From Paenibacillus lentus (GTDB lineage Bacteria; Bacillota; Bacilli; Paenibacillales; Paenibacillaceae), in assembly GCF_003931855.1 (NCBI RefSeq), contig NZ_CP034248.1, positions 4,216,001 through 4,280,000 on the forward strand: a stretch of 64,000 bases of DNA. Reading direction: 5' to 3'. This document shows, piece by piece, positions 1 through 8,338 of this stretch. A model generated the notes under the pieces. That model made no database searches, was not told where the DNA came from, and worked only from the letters and a program-made list of their open reading frames with translations. Within the stretch, counting starts at the first letter, position 1, and the number at the start of each line of letters is the position of its first letter. Both the position numbers and the translations under genes were made by a program.

Positions 1-2
1 GT

Positions 3-446
3 GACACGGCTCCAGACTTCAAATTAAGCAAGAACCTGCTCGAGGAAGCAACCCTTCAGGACTTTGCAGGTAAAATCAAACTCATCAGTGTCGTCCCCTC
101 CCTGGACACAGGCGTTTGCGACGCGCAAACTCGCCGCTTTAACGAAGAAGCCGCCAGCCTTGGCGATGACGTCATCATTTTGACGGTTAGCGCGGATCTG
201 CCCTTCGCTCAAGCCCGCTGGTGCGGCGCTGCCGGTGTTGACCGCGTAGTTACGCTGTCCGATTACAAAGACAATTCCTTTGGTGAAGCTTACGGCGTGT
301 TGATTAAAGAATTTAAGCTGGACCAACGTTCCGTATTCGTCATCGACAAAGATAACAAAATCGCTTATGTCGAATACATGAGTGAAATGACCGAGCATCC
401 GAATTACGATAATGCAGTAGCTGCGGTTAAAGCACTTTTGTCATAA
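3..446 (+). CDS. tpx: Thiol peroxidase Tpx, 5' end cut by window
   Basis: Atypical 2-Cys peroxiredoxin that reduces hydrogen peroxide and alkyl peroxides using thioredoxin, in the cytoplasm. The visible 147 residues are open from the window edge to a TAA. The peroxidatic Cys sits in PSLDTGVCD (fragment residue 39) and the resolving Cys in RWCGAAG (residue 74), the ~35-residue spacing of the Tpx subgroup. About the first 20 residues lie outside the window. A perfect 10-bp hairpin follows the stop. Confidence 0.93.
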   Translation, partial: DTAPDFKLSKNLLEEATLQDFAGKIKLISVVPSLDTGVCDAQTRRFNEEAASLGDDVIILTVSADLPFAQARWCGAAGVDRVVTLSDYKDNSFGEAYGVLIKEFKLDQRSVFVIDKDNKIAYVEYMSEMTEHPNYDNAVAAVKALLS

Positions 447-470
447 GCGCTAGAATAATATGTTGAATAA

Positions 471-512
471 CAAAAGCGAGTAGAAGGCCAACCACCCTCT
501 TGCTCGCTTTTG
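471..512. terminator. Bidirectional terminator hairpin
   Basis: CAAAAGCGAG at 471-480 pairs perfectly with CTCGCTTTTG at 503-512 around a 22-nt loop. It lies between convergent tpx (+) and the next gene (-), so it can end both transcripts; the loop is long for an intrinsic terminator. Confidence 0.6.
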
Positions 513-517
513 TCTTC

Positions 518-910
518 TTATGACGTTACTTTATAAGCGCCAATCTTCTTATCCAAAGCCGCGTAAAGATTAAGAATGTTACGATAATTGCTGCCTAAAT
601 CCCCAAGCGAGCCGCGAGTAGCCGAGTAAATATCGACGGCACTGCGAAGCGGCCCTGTGGACACGATTGAAACTGTAATATCCATGGTACGGCCCAAGGC
701 TGTTTTCTTCTCCAGCGTAATTTCACCGACAGACTGAACCTCATGAAGCACCTTATAGCCTGGAATTTTCTTTAAGGTGGAGGAAACCTCCTCCCAAATT
801 TTATCTTTGGACAATTGATAATACCTTGTTTTCATTTCAGGCATTTTCGCGCGATCACTCGTACCTTCTTGGCTGCGGAATATGCCGATGAGCGTTCTTT
901 TTACTGACAC
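518..910 (-). CDS. DUF1499-type conserved cytosolic protein
   Basis: A 130-residue soluble protein without signal peptide. The C-terminal segment VDIYSATRGSLGDLGSN followed by a helix resembles the end of the DUF1499 family (typical R-S-A-S-R-x-G-x-x-D-x-G-x-N pattern). Biochemical function of the family is unknown. The frame is open further upstream, but a GTG at 908-910 has an AAGGAGGAAG ribosome binding site at the right distance, whereas the upstream ATG at 937 does not, so the GTG start is chosen. Confidence 0.7.
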   Translation of the reverse strand: MSVKRTLIGIFRSQEGTSDRAKMPEMKTRYYQLSKDKIWEEVSSTLKKIPGYKVLHEVQSVGEITLEKKTALGRTMDITVSIVSTGPLRSAVDIYSATRGSLGDLGSNYRNILNLYAALDKKIGAYKVTS

Positions 911-1033
911 TCTACTTCCTCCTTCGTTACTCGTCACGAGACATCGGTGTATGTACTACGTTGTATATAGTTTAACATTGTTACGTTACAAACAAAAGCA
1001 ATCTCCTCATACTCACAGAGAAAAAAACAGCAG

Positions 1034-1082
1034 CAAAAAAAGCACCCTGCAGCCTTTAATCAATAAAGGGATGCAAGGTGCT
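1034..1082 (-). terminator. Intrinsic terminator of the 6S RNA gene
   Basis: On the minus strand AGCACCTTGCA (1072-1082) pairs with TGCAGGGTGCT with one G-U pair, continues into an inner CCTTTA/TAAAGG stem, and is followed by seven T. This is a textbook rho-independent terminator, placed directly after the 6S RNA body. Confidence 0.9.
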
Positions 1083-1287
1083 ATTAAGCTTGAACTATGT
1101 AGACCCGCCTATGCCGTCCGGTTACACTGCCTCGAACCTGCATTAGCAGGTGGGTGACCGCAGCAGCGCGTTTGAAGTCCCCTTATCATAAGTGATAGGG
1201 CCTTTCAGCAGCGTTACGATATAAGTCTCCCTGGACATTGTCATTGGTTCAAAACAACATGGAACCGAAACGTACATCGCAGGACGT
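1083..1287 (-). ncRNA. ssrS: 6S RNA
   Basis: Non-coding RNA that binds the sigma-A RNA polymerase holoenzyme and mimics an open promoter. The 205-nt region has a perfect promoter upstream and a strong terminator downstream, but no plausible ORF. It contains a GGTTC...GAACC hairpin near the 5' end, an AGGGAGACTTATAT segment, and the 3'-arm signature CACCCACCTGC...GCAGGTTCG that I recognise from Firmicute 6S RNAs. Terminal segments can pair (GATGTA near the 5' end, TACAT near the 3' end). Ends are inferred from promoter and terminator; identity is by recalled family motifs, not a covariance search. Confidence 0.85.
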
Positions 1288-1293
1288 AAACCT

Positions 1294-1322
1294 ATTATAG
1301 TCCTTCTAGTTCTAAATGTAAA
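1294..1322 (-). promoter_or_regulatory. Sigma-A promoter of 6S RNA
   Basis: Minus strand: -35 TTTACA (1317-1322), 17-bp spacer, -10 TATAAT (1294-1299). The expected start is the A at 1287, seven bases downstream, giving an RNA that begins ACGTCCTGCG. Near-consensus strength fits an abundant stable RNA. Confidence 0.85.
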
Positions 1323-1401
1323 CCTAATATAATACAATTGCATGATTTTCAAGAAAATACCAATCTGGATGTTTTTAATAAAATATCATCAAAATAACGG
1401 T

Positions 1402-2277
1402 CTAAAGCTTGGTATTCTCCTTGTCCATTCCGATTTCATCTGCATTCGCAGCGTCGACAGCATCTCCATTGCCTTCCGGCAGCCGATCCTGATCCTGGCC
1501 ATCCTCACGGTTTTCAAGTTTCCCCTCATCCTCAGAAGCTGACTCCTCTTCGCTATCTTTCGCACCTTCTTCGTTCTGACGCATCTTCTCCACTTTCTCC
1601 TGCAGCTTGTTATAGCTTACGTTGAAATTGTAAAAAGCGACGAACGCGGTAAGCGTGCCGAAACCGAATAGAATCAGCCATGTGAATTGCGCAGTAATGA
1701 AAGCCAGCGCAATGACGCAAAGTACTGTCGACAATACACGAAACGGCCGGAGAATCGTCAACAGAACCGCGTTTTTAATCAAAAGCGTAGTTTTTAAATG
1801 ATAGTGAGCAACTAAAGAAAAGAAATTAAACAAAGAAACTGAAAGCAAAATTAAGAAAATCAACATAATAATGCCGATGATCTGCATGTTGGCGAATTGC
1901 TTCATATACACGTTATAGTCGACAATCATAACAATGATCAGTAGCGTATAGAAGATCCCGCCGATCATGCTCTGCTTATAATTCTCTTTATACCCTTTAA
2001 AGTACACCTTAATGACGCTTACATCCGTCTCCCCCATCACCCATTTACGTGTGACAGAGAACAAGGCTGATGTCGCCGGGAATAGTGTAAACGGTGCCAA
2101 GATCGCTAGAATCCAGGCGATTTGAATCCACATTTCGATGTCCGGGCTTAATAATCCCGTAAGCACAAAAAACAAAAAAGGCGACGAACAGAGAAGCCAG
2201 AGCAAGTTGCTGCCTGATATTCTCATAATCCACTCAGTCACTTTGTAGAAACCGCTCATTAGTCCTTTGTATTCCAA
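1402..2277 (-). CDS. YesL-like DUF624 membrane protein with acidic tail
   Basis: A 291-residue membrane protein of the YesL/DUF624 family, often found with sugar-uptake genes and of unknown function. Hydrophobic segments can be seen around residues 20-42, 50-70, 105-125, 130-155 and 185-225. The last ~60 residues are hydrophilic and very rich in Glu and Asp, probably a cytoplasmic tail. The start is TTG at 2275-2277, supported by GGAGGGAG nine bases upstream; the next ATG (codon 7) is too far. No sugar transporter lies beside it here, so context does not suggest a substrate. Confidence 0.75.
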   Translation of the reverse strand: MEYKGLMSGFYKVTEWIMRISGSNLLWLLCSSPFLFFVLTGLLSPDIEMWIQIAWILAILAPFTLFPATSALFSVTRKWVMGETDVSVIKVYFKGYKENYKQSMIGGIFYTLLIIVMIVDYNVYMKQFANMQIIGIIMLIFLILLSVSLFNFFSLVAHYHLKTTLLIKNAVLLTILRPFRVLSTVLCVIALAFITAQFTWLILFGFGTLTAFVAFYNFNVSYNKLQEKVEKMRQNEEGAKDSEEESASEDEGKLENREDGQDQDRLPEGNGDAVDAANADEIGMDKENTKL

Positions 2278-2452
2278 AAAAAATTCTCCCTCCAGTAAGG
2301 TTTATGTCTATAAATAATACTATACATGATTCAATGAGCTCTATCCAGCGCCTATTTTGACTTGTTCTAGGTAAGCGTCTAATCTCGTTGAACAATTACA
2401 CCATAGTATATACCGTAACTTCAAAAACCACACTTTTTAAGGAGGTTATCTC

Positions 2453-2557
2453 ATGTCCAACGTAGGCCCAGGATATGGCGGTTTCTGGACTTCCACAGGT
2501 ACAATTCTCGTATTGTTCATTCTGCTCGTTATCGTAAGTCGTTCTATTCTGTACTAA
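2453..2557 (+). CDS. YjcZ-family sporulation miniprotein
   Basis: A 34-residue protein starting MSNVGPGYGG, followed by a single hydrophobic segment rich in Leu, Ile and Val and ending SRSILY. This glycine-rich head plus one membrane helix is the layout of the YjcZ family of small sporulation-associated proteins. A strong AAGGAGG site lies seven bases before the ATG, and a terminator follows at once. Its exact role in spores is not established. Confidence 0.85.
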   Translation: MSNVGPGYGGFWTSTGTILVLFILLVIVSRSILY

Positions 2558-2568
2558 TCTCCAGCAAC

Positions 2569-2604
2569 AAGAAGACGGAACGCCCGCCGGGCTTCCGTCT
2601 TCTT
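2569..2604. terminator. Bidirectional terminator
   Basis: AAGAAGACGGAA (2569-2580) pairs perfectly with TTCCGTCTTCTT (2593-2604) around a 12-nt GC-rich loop. It separates the convergent yjcZ and DEAD-box helicase genes. Confidence 0.85.
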
Positions 2605-2623
2605 TAATCATCCTACTATCTAA

Positions 2624-4210
2624 TCAATTGTCGAACGAAGGATTGTCGCTGCGTCTAGGAGCTCTGCGTTCTCCACTGTTGCTTGCTGGACGCGGCTTAC
2701 GATCCGATGAGGAGCGGTAAGAATCCCGTCCGCCGTCACGATTATAACCGCCCTTGCTGCCGTATCCGCCGCGGCCGCCGCCATCGCGATTGTCTCGACG
2801 GTATCCACCGCCACTGCGATTGCCATAACCATACGGTTTGCGTCCGCTAGAACGTATGTCCGGATTGCGGCGTTTTACACGAATCGGCTCTTCTGGAGTC
2901 AATTCAATGTTTGCTTTATCCGCTTTATCGCCGGTAATGAGCTTAAATGCGGCCGCCAGCAAATTAACGGAATCATATTGCTCCAGAAGCGTAATGGCGA
3001 TTCCTTTATATTCATTCAGTTCACCAGCTTCAACGAGTTCCAAAATACGCTCTGCTGTAATGCGCTGTTTCCCTTCAATTGCCTCGGCAATCGATGGCAG
3101 TGGTTTACGTGTGATCTTCTGGCGGGTAATCCGCTCAATGAAACGAAGATGATCAATTTCCCGCGGTGTAACGAACGACCAGGCTACACCCTCTTTACCC
3201 GCGCGACCCGTACGGCCGATTCGGTGTACATAACTCTCCGGATCCTGCGGCAGATCGAAGTTAACAACGTGAGTTACGCCAGACACATCCAGGCCACGAG
3301 CTGCTACGTCGGTAGCAACAAGCACATCAATACTGCCATCCCGGAACTTGCGCATTACATTATCGCGCTGGTTCTGGGATAGATCGCCATGCAGGCCATC
3401 TGCCGAATACCCACGTTTTTGCAATGCTTCGGCAAGCTCATCTACACGGCGTTTCGTCCGTCCGAATACGATGGCAAGCTCTGGGGATTCCATATCCAAC
3501 AAACGGGTAAGCGCATCGAACTTCTGACGCTCATGTACTTCGATATAAGCCTGATCGATCAGTGGTGCGCTAACTTGCTTAGGAATAACAGAAACATGCT
3601 CCGGCTCTTTAAGAAATTGCTGTGCGAGCTTTTGGATATTTGCTGGCATTGTAGCGGAAAATAGCATTGTTTGGCGCTCTTCGGGGACAAGCTTCAGAAT
3701 CGACTGAATATCCTCCATAAAGCCCATGTCGAGCATTTCATCGGCTTCATCTAGTACAACAGTCTGTACATCATCAAGCTTAATCGTCTTACGGTTAATG
3801 TGATCCAATAAGCGGCCAGGGGTACCGATAATGATCTGAGGTTTCTTCTTTAATGCGCGAATTTGTCTTACAATGTCCTGCCCGCCATAAATCGGCAGGG
3901 AACGGATTCCTTTGAAGCGGGACAACTTCCCAATTTCCTCAGCCACCTGGATGGCAAGCTCCCGGGTCGGGGCCATAACGAGAGCAACGATACGATCTTC
4001 ATTGGCTGGAATTTTACTGATTAGTGGAAGGCCGAATGCTGCTGTCTTCCCTGTCCCTGTCTGTGCTTGTCCGATCAGGTCGCGGCCTGACATCGCAATA
4101 GGTATTGATTTGGTCTGGATCGGCGTTGCTTCTTCGAATCCGAGTTCTGTTATTGCTTGTAGAACTTTAGGCTCTAGGCCGAAATCTGCAAATGTACTCA
4201 AAATATTCAT
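2624..4210 (-). CDS. cshA: DEAD-box RNA helicase, CshA type
   Basis: ATP-dependent RNA helicase of 528 residues. Visible motifs in order: Q motif (FEEATPIQ), Walker [30 protein letters not shown], then the second RecA domain with DVAARGLDV and [10 protein letters not shown]. The last ~75 residues are an RGG-like Gly/Arg/Tyr/Ser-rich tail that binds RNA. In Bacilli this type works in ribosome assembly, cold adaptation and the RNA degradosome. The frame extends to 4264, but the start at 4210 has a GAAGGAGT site and fits the family N-terminus ([12 protein letters not shown]). The leader before the start is ~190 nt. Confidence 0.93.
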   Translation of the reverse strand: MNILSTFADFGLEPKVLQAITELGFEEATPIQTKSIPIAMSGRDLIGQAQTGTGKTAAFGLPLISKIPANEDRIVALVMAPTRELAIQVAEEIGKLSRFKGIRSLPIYGGQDIVRQIRALKKKPQIIIGTPGRLLDHINRKTIKLDDVQTVVLDEADEMLDMGFMEDIQSILKLVPEERQTMLFSATMPANIQKLAQQFLKEPEHVSVIPKQVSAPLIDQAYIEVHERQKFDALTRLLDMESPELAIVFGRTKRRVDELAEALQKRGYSADGLHGDLSQNQRDNVMRKFRDGSIDVLVATDVAARGLDVSGVTHVVNFDLPQDPESYVHRIGRTGRAGKEGVAWSFVTPREIDHLRFIERITRQKITRKPLPSIAEAIEGKQRITAERILELVEAGELNEYKGIAITLLEQYDSVNLLAAAFKLITGDKADKANIELTPEEPIRVKRRNPDIRSSGRKPYGYGNRSGGGYRRDNRDGGGRGGYGSKGGYNRDGGRDSYRSSSDRKPRPASNSGERRAPRRSDNPSFDN

Positions 4211-4401
4211 ACTCCTTCTATATAGTGGACATCCCACCATCTTGACTGTATTCTTAAGTAGCATTGGAACGTTTATAGGCTATCCCATCAACCCATAAAA
4301 TTTACATAGCGTACGGATGTTTAGTCAAATTGCACGGATCGCTTCGTACATTCTTAACCATTTTCCATGGAAAAGGATACCTACTCAAGAATATCTCAAA
4401 C

Positions 4402-4407
4402 ATTATA
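4402..4407 (-). promoter_or_regulatory. Candidate -10 element for cshA
   Basis: Minus-strand TATAAT in an AT-rich context, ~190 nt upstream of the chosen cshA start. No good -35 hexamer is visible at 16-18 bp, so this is tentative. If correct, the mRNA has a long leader, as is common for cold-induced genes. Confidence 0.35.
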
Positions 4408-4479
4408 GCACAAAACATGAAAAGAACACCAGCAAGCAGCCTGGCATATTTCTACATCTTTAAGAGGTGAATTTTTCAA

Positions 4480-5307
4480 ATGCTCAAAACAATTTGGAAC
4501 AGTCTAGTCATCGTAATCGGGGCGATACTGATTGCAGCCGGCTTCAATCTCTTTCTCGTCCCGCATCATCTGCTTAGTGGTGGGGTATCAGGTTTGGCTA
4601 TGCTGACCGGTTACTTCACGCCCCTAAGCATAAGTGTAATGTATCTTGTATATAACATTCCTATTCTCATCGCGGGGCTGTTTTTACTTGGGAGGCGATT
4701 TATCCTGCTCAGCATTCTATCCGTCGCGACGGTTACTTGGTTCATCGCCCTAATTCCGGTACGCGAGATTCCGCTTGCGACGGATTCCTTTCTATCCGCG
4801 GTCGTCGGAGGAGTACTTGTCGGTGCAGGCAGCGGGATATCCTTTCGAGCCGGCGGTTCCTCTGGCGGCTTCGATATCGTCGGCTCGATCATTACAAGGT
4901 ATCGCGACTTTCCGGTCGGCAGTGTCCTTGTCTCGATGAACGCTATCGTCATCTTGGCCATGGGCTATATCGAAGGGGACTGGAATCTGGCCCTTGCCTC
5001 GATGGTATCAATTTACCTTAGTGGTAAAGTGGTCGACCTGCTTCATGTTAGCCATATCAAAATTACTTTGTTCATTATCACGGACAAAACTGAAGAATTA
5101 CTGAGTAGACTTTTGAAGCTGCCTCGTGGTGTTACTTTGATCAAAACACAGGGCGCCTTCTCCCACAAAGAGAAGGATATGCTGATGACCGTAACGACTC
5201 GCTATGAATTGACAGAGCTCAAAAGCATTATAAAATCTACCGATCCAGCAGCTTTTGTTAACATCGTGGAAACGGTGGGTGTGATGGGCTCGTTCCGTAA
5301 AAAGTAA
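4480..5307 (+). CDS. YitT-family membrane protein (DUF161/DUF2179)
   Basis: A 275-residue integral membrane protein. The N-terminal ~190 residues hold about five hydrophobic segments with the family's conserved GGxSGLAML and RAGGSSGGFDIVG glycine-rich loops (the latter near residue 125). The C-terminal ~80 residues form a soluble DUF2179 domain with the PRGVTLIKTQGAFS segment. Members are widespread in Firmicutes, often in several paralogues; transport substrate is unknown. AAGAGGTGA precedes the ATG. Confidence 0.88.
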   Translation: MLKTIWNSLVIVIGAILIAAGFNLFLVPHHLLSGGVSGLAMLTGYFTPLSISVMYLVYNIPILIAGLFLLGRRFILLSILSVATVTWFIALIPVREIPLATDSFLSAVVGGVLVGAGSGISFRAGGSSGGFDIVGSIITRYRDFPVGSVLVSMNAIVILAMGYIEGDWNLALASMVSIYLSGKVVDLLHVSHIKITLFIITDKTEELLSRLLKLPRGVTLIKTQGAFSHKEKDMLMTVTTRYELTELKSIIKSTDPAAFVNIVETVGVMGSFRKK

Positions 5308-5351
5308 ATTTATCCATTAGCCTGTCTGCCGTGCCAATGTATCCAACATTA

Positions 5352-5360
5352 TGTTATAAT
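5352..5360 (+). promoter_or_regulatory. Extended -10 promoter
   Basis: TGTTATAAT, that is TG-n-TATAAT, stands in the gap downstream of the YitT gene and ~125 bp before the small gene at 5486. No convincing -35 is present, as expected for an extended -10 promoter. Confidence 0.5.
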
Positions 5361-5485
5361 GAATTATGCGCGGTTCCTTCGTCAATTTCATAAGACTTCA
5401 GCTTTACCCGATTTCACAGGCTTTGTGCTTTTCCATGAAGAATGATTCTCTACACGAATGATTCTAGAAGGAAAGGGTGATTGAT

Positions 5486-5680
5486 GTGGAAATGGAAACG
5501 GTAAAACTGGCACAAATCGTCATGAAGTGGTTCCCCGACATGCTTCCTTTCTTTAATGAGAAGGAGCTTGACTCCATGATCATCCTTCGGGACGGTATGA
5601 GCTTATTGGAACCGAATGATGCGATGGAGATTATTCAATTTAGCATTTGCGAGCTTCAGGATACGAATTTTCTTCATTAA
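5486..5680 (+). CDS. Small conserved-looking protein of unknown function
   Basis: A 64-residue acidic protein with no membrane segment and no family I recognise. The start is GTG at 5486, nine bases after an AAGGAAAGG site; an in-frame GTG at 5477 overlaps that site and is unlikely. It has its own promoter-like sequence and is followed by a strong terminator, which supports it as a real single-gene unit. Confidence 0.55.
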   Translation: MEMETVKLAQIVMKWFPDMLPFFNEKELDSMIILRDGMSLLEPNDAMEIIQFSICELQDTNFLH

Positions 5681-5718
5681 TAGAAGTATCCGTGAGACTC
5701 AGCATTATAGCAGCACCC

Positions 5719-5763
5719 AGGCCGCATTCTTTTGTTTTGGCAGAAGAAGCGGCCTTTTTTCGA
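5719..5763 (+). terminator. Intrinsic terminator
   Basis: AGGCCGC (5719-5725) pairs with GCGGCCT (5749-5755), extended by TTCTT/AAGAA inside, and is followed by a run of T. It ends the small gene at 5486-5680. Confidence 0.85.
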
Positions 5764-5847
5764 ATTTTTTTAAGACAAATTTAGGACGCGCATACAAATA
5801 TCTTTTATAATCATCATAGAATGTGTATCTTACAGGGAGAGAATATA

Positions 5848-7041
5848 ATGAATATTATTTGGACTATTTTACTGCTAGCTTTGAGTACCGGTGGCGGTGG
5901 GGACATCACTCCGGCTCATAAAAACCCATCTTACAGCAAACTGCCAGGCATACTGCAATCCTCCTATCAAACCTTCTTAGCCAATGCCGCCGAAGGCCGG
6001 CTCGATAATCCGCTTCCGCCTACGATGCTTGCAGTAAATCCTCAAGTGGAATCCCCCGTCGTAAAAGGAATTTACGTTACAGCTTATAGTGCAGGCGGTT
6101 CCCGCATGGATCAGCTTGTAGATTTATTAGATAGCACTGAATTGAATTCCATGGTTATTGATATCAAAGACGACACAGGTTACATTACGTATAAAACAGA
6201 CAACCCGAAGCTTCAGGAGCTCGGTAAGCCGCAACCTTTCATTCGTGATATCGATGCCTTGATGGAACGATTGGAAAAACATGATATTTACCCCATTGCG
6301 CGAATTGTTGTTTTCAAAGACAGTATTCTTGCGAAGAAGCATCCCGAATACTCCTTCGTACATAGCGACGGTTCCGTCTGGAGTAACGGTAAAGGAGAAG
6401 CTTTTGTCAATCCGTACAGCAAGGAAGTATGGGATTATAACCTTGAAATAGCCAAAGAGGCGGCCAAGCTAGGATTCAAAGAAATCCAGCTTGATTATGT
6501 CCGTTTTCCAGAAGGCTTTGAGAAACGAGCGGATTCTTTAAAATACTACAAGGATGAGCGGAGCCGCGTTGATGCCGTTACCTCCTTTGTCAAATTTGCC
6601 AAAGAGGAACTTAAACCGCTTGGCGTCAAAGTATCCGTTGATATATTCGGTTATGCAGCATCCGTCCCTGCGGCTGAAGGTATCGGCCAGGACTTTGTGA
6701 AGATCTCAGAAAACGTGGATATTATTAGCCCTATGATCTACCCTAGCCATTATACAACGGGATGGTTCAATGCTAAGGATCCGGACAAGGCTCCCTACCA
6801 GACCATAAAAGGAGCAACGATCGATACACAAAAGAAACTGGAGCCATTAGGCGAAAATCAACCATTGATTCGGCCATGGATTCAGGACTTCACGGCAAGC
6901 TGGCTCGGCAAAGGCCACTACATCAAATATGGCAAGCATGAAGTCGAGGAACAAATACGTGCCCTCAAGGATTTGAACGTTGATGAGTATCTGCTTTGGA
7001 ACGCATCCAATAGATATACATCCGGCGTGACCTATAAATAA
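5848..7041 (+). CDS. Putative glycoside hydrolase, DUF4015 family
   Basis: A 397-residue protein whose residues ~75-390 match the DUF4015 family (putative TIM-barrel glycoside hydrolase). Family-like blocks include KGIYVTAYSAG, MVIDIKDDTGYI, IARIVVFKDS, EIQLDYVRFP and VDIIS-PMIYPSHY. The N-terminus is hydrophobic and may be an uncleaved anchor or signal peptide, so it may act on the wall or outside. The start at 5848 has AGGGAGA eight bases upstream; the earlier in-frame ATG at 5821 lacks one. Substrate is unknown. Confidence 0.82.
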   Translation: MNIIWTILLLALSTGGGGDITPAHKNPSYSKLPGILQSSYQTFLANAAEGRLDNPLPPTMLAVNPQVESPVVKGIYVTAYSAGGSRMDQLVDLLDSTELNSMVIDIKDDTGYITYKTDNPKLQELGKPQPFIRDIDALMERLEKHDIYPIARIVVFKDSILAKKHPEYSFVHSDGSVWSNGKGEAFVNPYSKEVWDYNLEIAKEAAKLGFKEIQLDYVRFPEGFEKRADSLKYYKDERSRVDAVTSFVKFAKEELKPLGVKVSVDIFGYAASVPAAEGIGQDFVKISENVDIISPMIYPSHYTTGWFNAKDPDKAPYQTIKGATIDTQKKLEPLGENQPLIRPWIQDFTASWLGKGHYIKYGKHEVEEQIRALKDLNVDEYLLWNASNRYTSGVTYK

Positions 7042-7094
7042 GCATCATCTGACGAATATAAATCATACTGCAATTAAATAAAATTCATAATCAA

Positions 7095-7145
7095 AAAGGG
7101 AAATCCATTTGATGACAACTGATCATCTTGGATTTCCCTTTATTT
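7095..7145 (+). terminator. Intrinsic terminator
   Basis: AAAGGGAAATCCA (7095-7107) pairs with TGGATTTCCCTTT (7129-7141), with further pairing GATGA/TCATC inside, then TATTTT. It ends the DUF4015 gene. Confidence 0.88.
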
Positions 7146-7233
7146 TGTCCGAACTGGGTTCAGTATCTGATATCTGTTCTATACCTTAGTCCTCAATTCG
7201 GGACTATTGATTCACCACATCGTCTGTTGCAAT

Positions 7234-8205
7234 TTACTGGGACAGACGGGAAGCGAGCTCATATAAGCCCATATCAAAAGTCTTCTTGGTCGACACTACT
7301 TTTTCAATATCCGTAAGAATCATTTCGCCGCCAATCATGCCGCAGGCTTTATTCGACTCGCCTTCAATCAGCTTGCGTACCGCGAAGTCTCCAAGACGGC
7401 TCGCCAGGTTACGGTCGAACGGAGTAGGCGAACCACCACGTTGAATGTGACCAAGAACTGTCGCACGCGGCTCAAGGGACGGCTGACGTTCTTTAATCGC
7501 TTTGACGACTTCTTCTCCCGAGCCTACGCCTTCAGCAACGATAACGATGCTATGTCTCTTACCGTTATCAAAATTCGCTCTCATCCGGTCAGCCACCTCG
7601 TTTAAGTCAAACGGTACTTCCGGAACTAGAATTGTCTCGGCGCCAGAAGCCAATCCCGCCTGCAGAGCAATATCTCCGGAATGGCGTCCCATAACCTCTA
7701 CGACAGATGCCCGTTCATGGGAAGACATCGTATCCCGCAATTTATTTACTGCATCTACAACAATGCCGACGGCTGTGTCGAAACCGATCGTATAGTCAGT
7801 GAATGAAATGTCGTTATCGATCGTGCCGGGAAGGCCCATCGTTTTGATTCCCAATTGGCTAAGCTTGGCCGCCCCATGATAGGAGCCGTCACCGCCGATG
7901 ACAACCAGGCCATCAATACCGCGATCGCGTAAAATTTGAGCACCCTTCTGCTGGCCTTCTGGCGTTTTGAATTCCACGCAGCGCGCCGATTGAAGAATCG
8001 TTCCACCACGTTGGATAATATCGCCTACACTTCTAAGATCCATGGAGAAGATGTCATTATTGAGCAGCCCCTGATACCCCCGTTGAATCCCGAATACTTC
8101 AAGCCCGTAGTACAATCCGCTGCGTACGACTGCACGTACGGCTGCGTTCATGCCCTGGGAGTCACCACCACTGGTGAGAACTGCGATTTTTTTAACTGCT
8201 GACAT
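7234..8205 (-). CDS. pfkA: ATP-dependent 6-phosphofructokinase
   Basis: Glycolytic enzyme phosphorylating fructose-6-phosphate. The 323-residue length is usual for bacterial PfkA. Visible motifs are the ATP-site loop SGGDSQGMNAA, QRGGTILQSAR, GGDGSYHGA, the catalytic TIDND (Asp127 region), EVMGRHSGD and HIQRGGSPTPFDR. The first loop has Gln where most PfkA sequences have Pro or Ala-Pro. TGAGGAGGAATC precedes the ATG. Pyruvate kinase, its frequent neighbour in Firmicutes, is not next to it. The leader carries a 40-bp tandem repeat. Confidence 0.95.
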   Translation of the reverse strand: MSAVKKIAVLTSGGDSQGMNAAVRAVVRSGLYYGLEVFGIQRGYQGLLNNDIFSMDLRSVGDIIQRGGTILQSARCVEFKTPEGQQKGAQILRDRGIDGLVVIGGDGSYHGAAKLSQLGIKTMGLPGTIDNDISFTDYTIGFDTAVGIVVDAVNKLRDTMSSHERASVVEVMGRHSGDIALQAGLASGAETILVPEVPFDLNEVADRMRANFDNGKRHSIVIVAEGVGSGEEVVKAIKERQPSLEPRATVLGHIQRGGSPTPFDRNLASRLGDFAVRKLIEGESNKACGMIGGEMILTDIEKVVSTKKTFDMGLYELASRLSQ

Positions 8206-8221
8206 AATGATTCCTCCTCAA

Positions 8222-8338
8222 AGTTTTGTGAAGCAAAACTTGCTTCGTAAGCATTCGCTTAGTTTTGTGAAGCAAAACTTGCTTCGTAAGCATTCGCTTA
8301 AGTTTTGTGAAGCAAAACTTGCCTCATACGACTCATTT
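8222..8338. repeat. Three tandem ~40-bp units with internal inverted repeat
   Basis: Unit 1 at 8222-8260 and unit 2 at 8261-8300 are essentially identical; unit 3 at 8301-8338 keeps the first half and diverges in the second. Each begins AGTTTTG-TGAAG-CAAAACT, a 7-bp inverted repeat able to form a small hairpin. The array fills the space between pfkA's ribosome binding site and the end of the upstream gene, overlapping the last codons of the latter. Confidence 0.9.

Noticed and set aside
1143..1352. 69-codon minus-strand frame
   Set aside because: It lies within the 6S RNA gene and its promoter, has no ribosome binding site and no family resemblance.
2396..2611. 71-codon minus-strand frame
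   Set aside because: It is the antisense shadow of the yjcZ gene and its terminator.
8222..8338. CRISPR array
   Set aside because: The units are directly adjacent without unique spacers.
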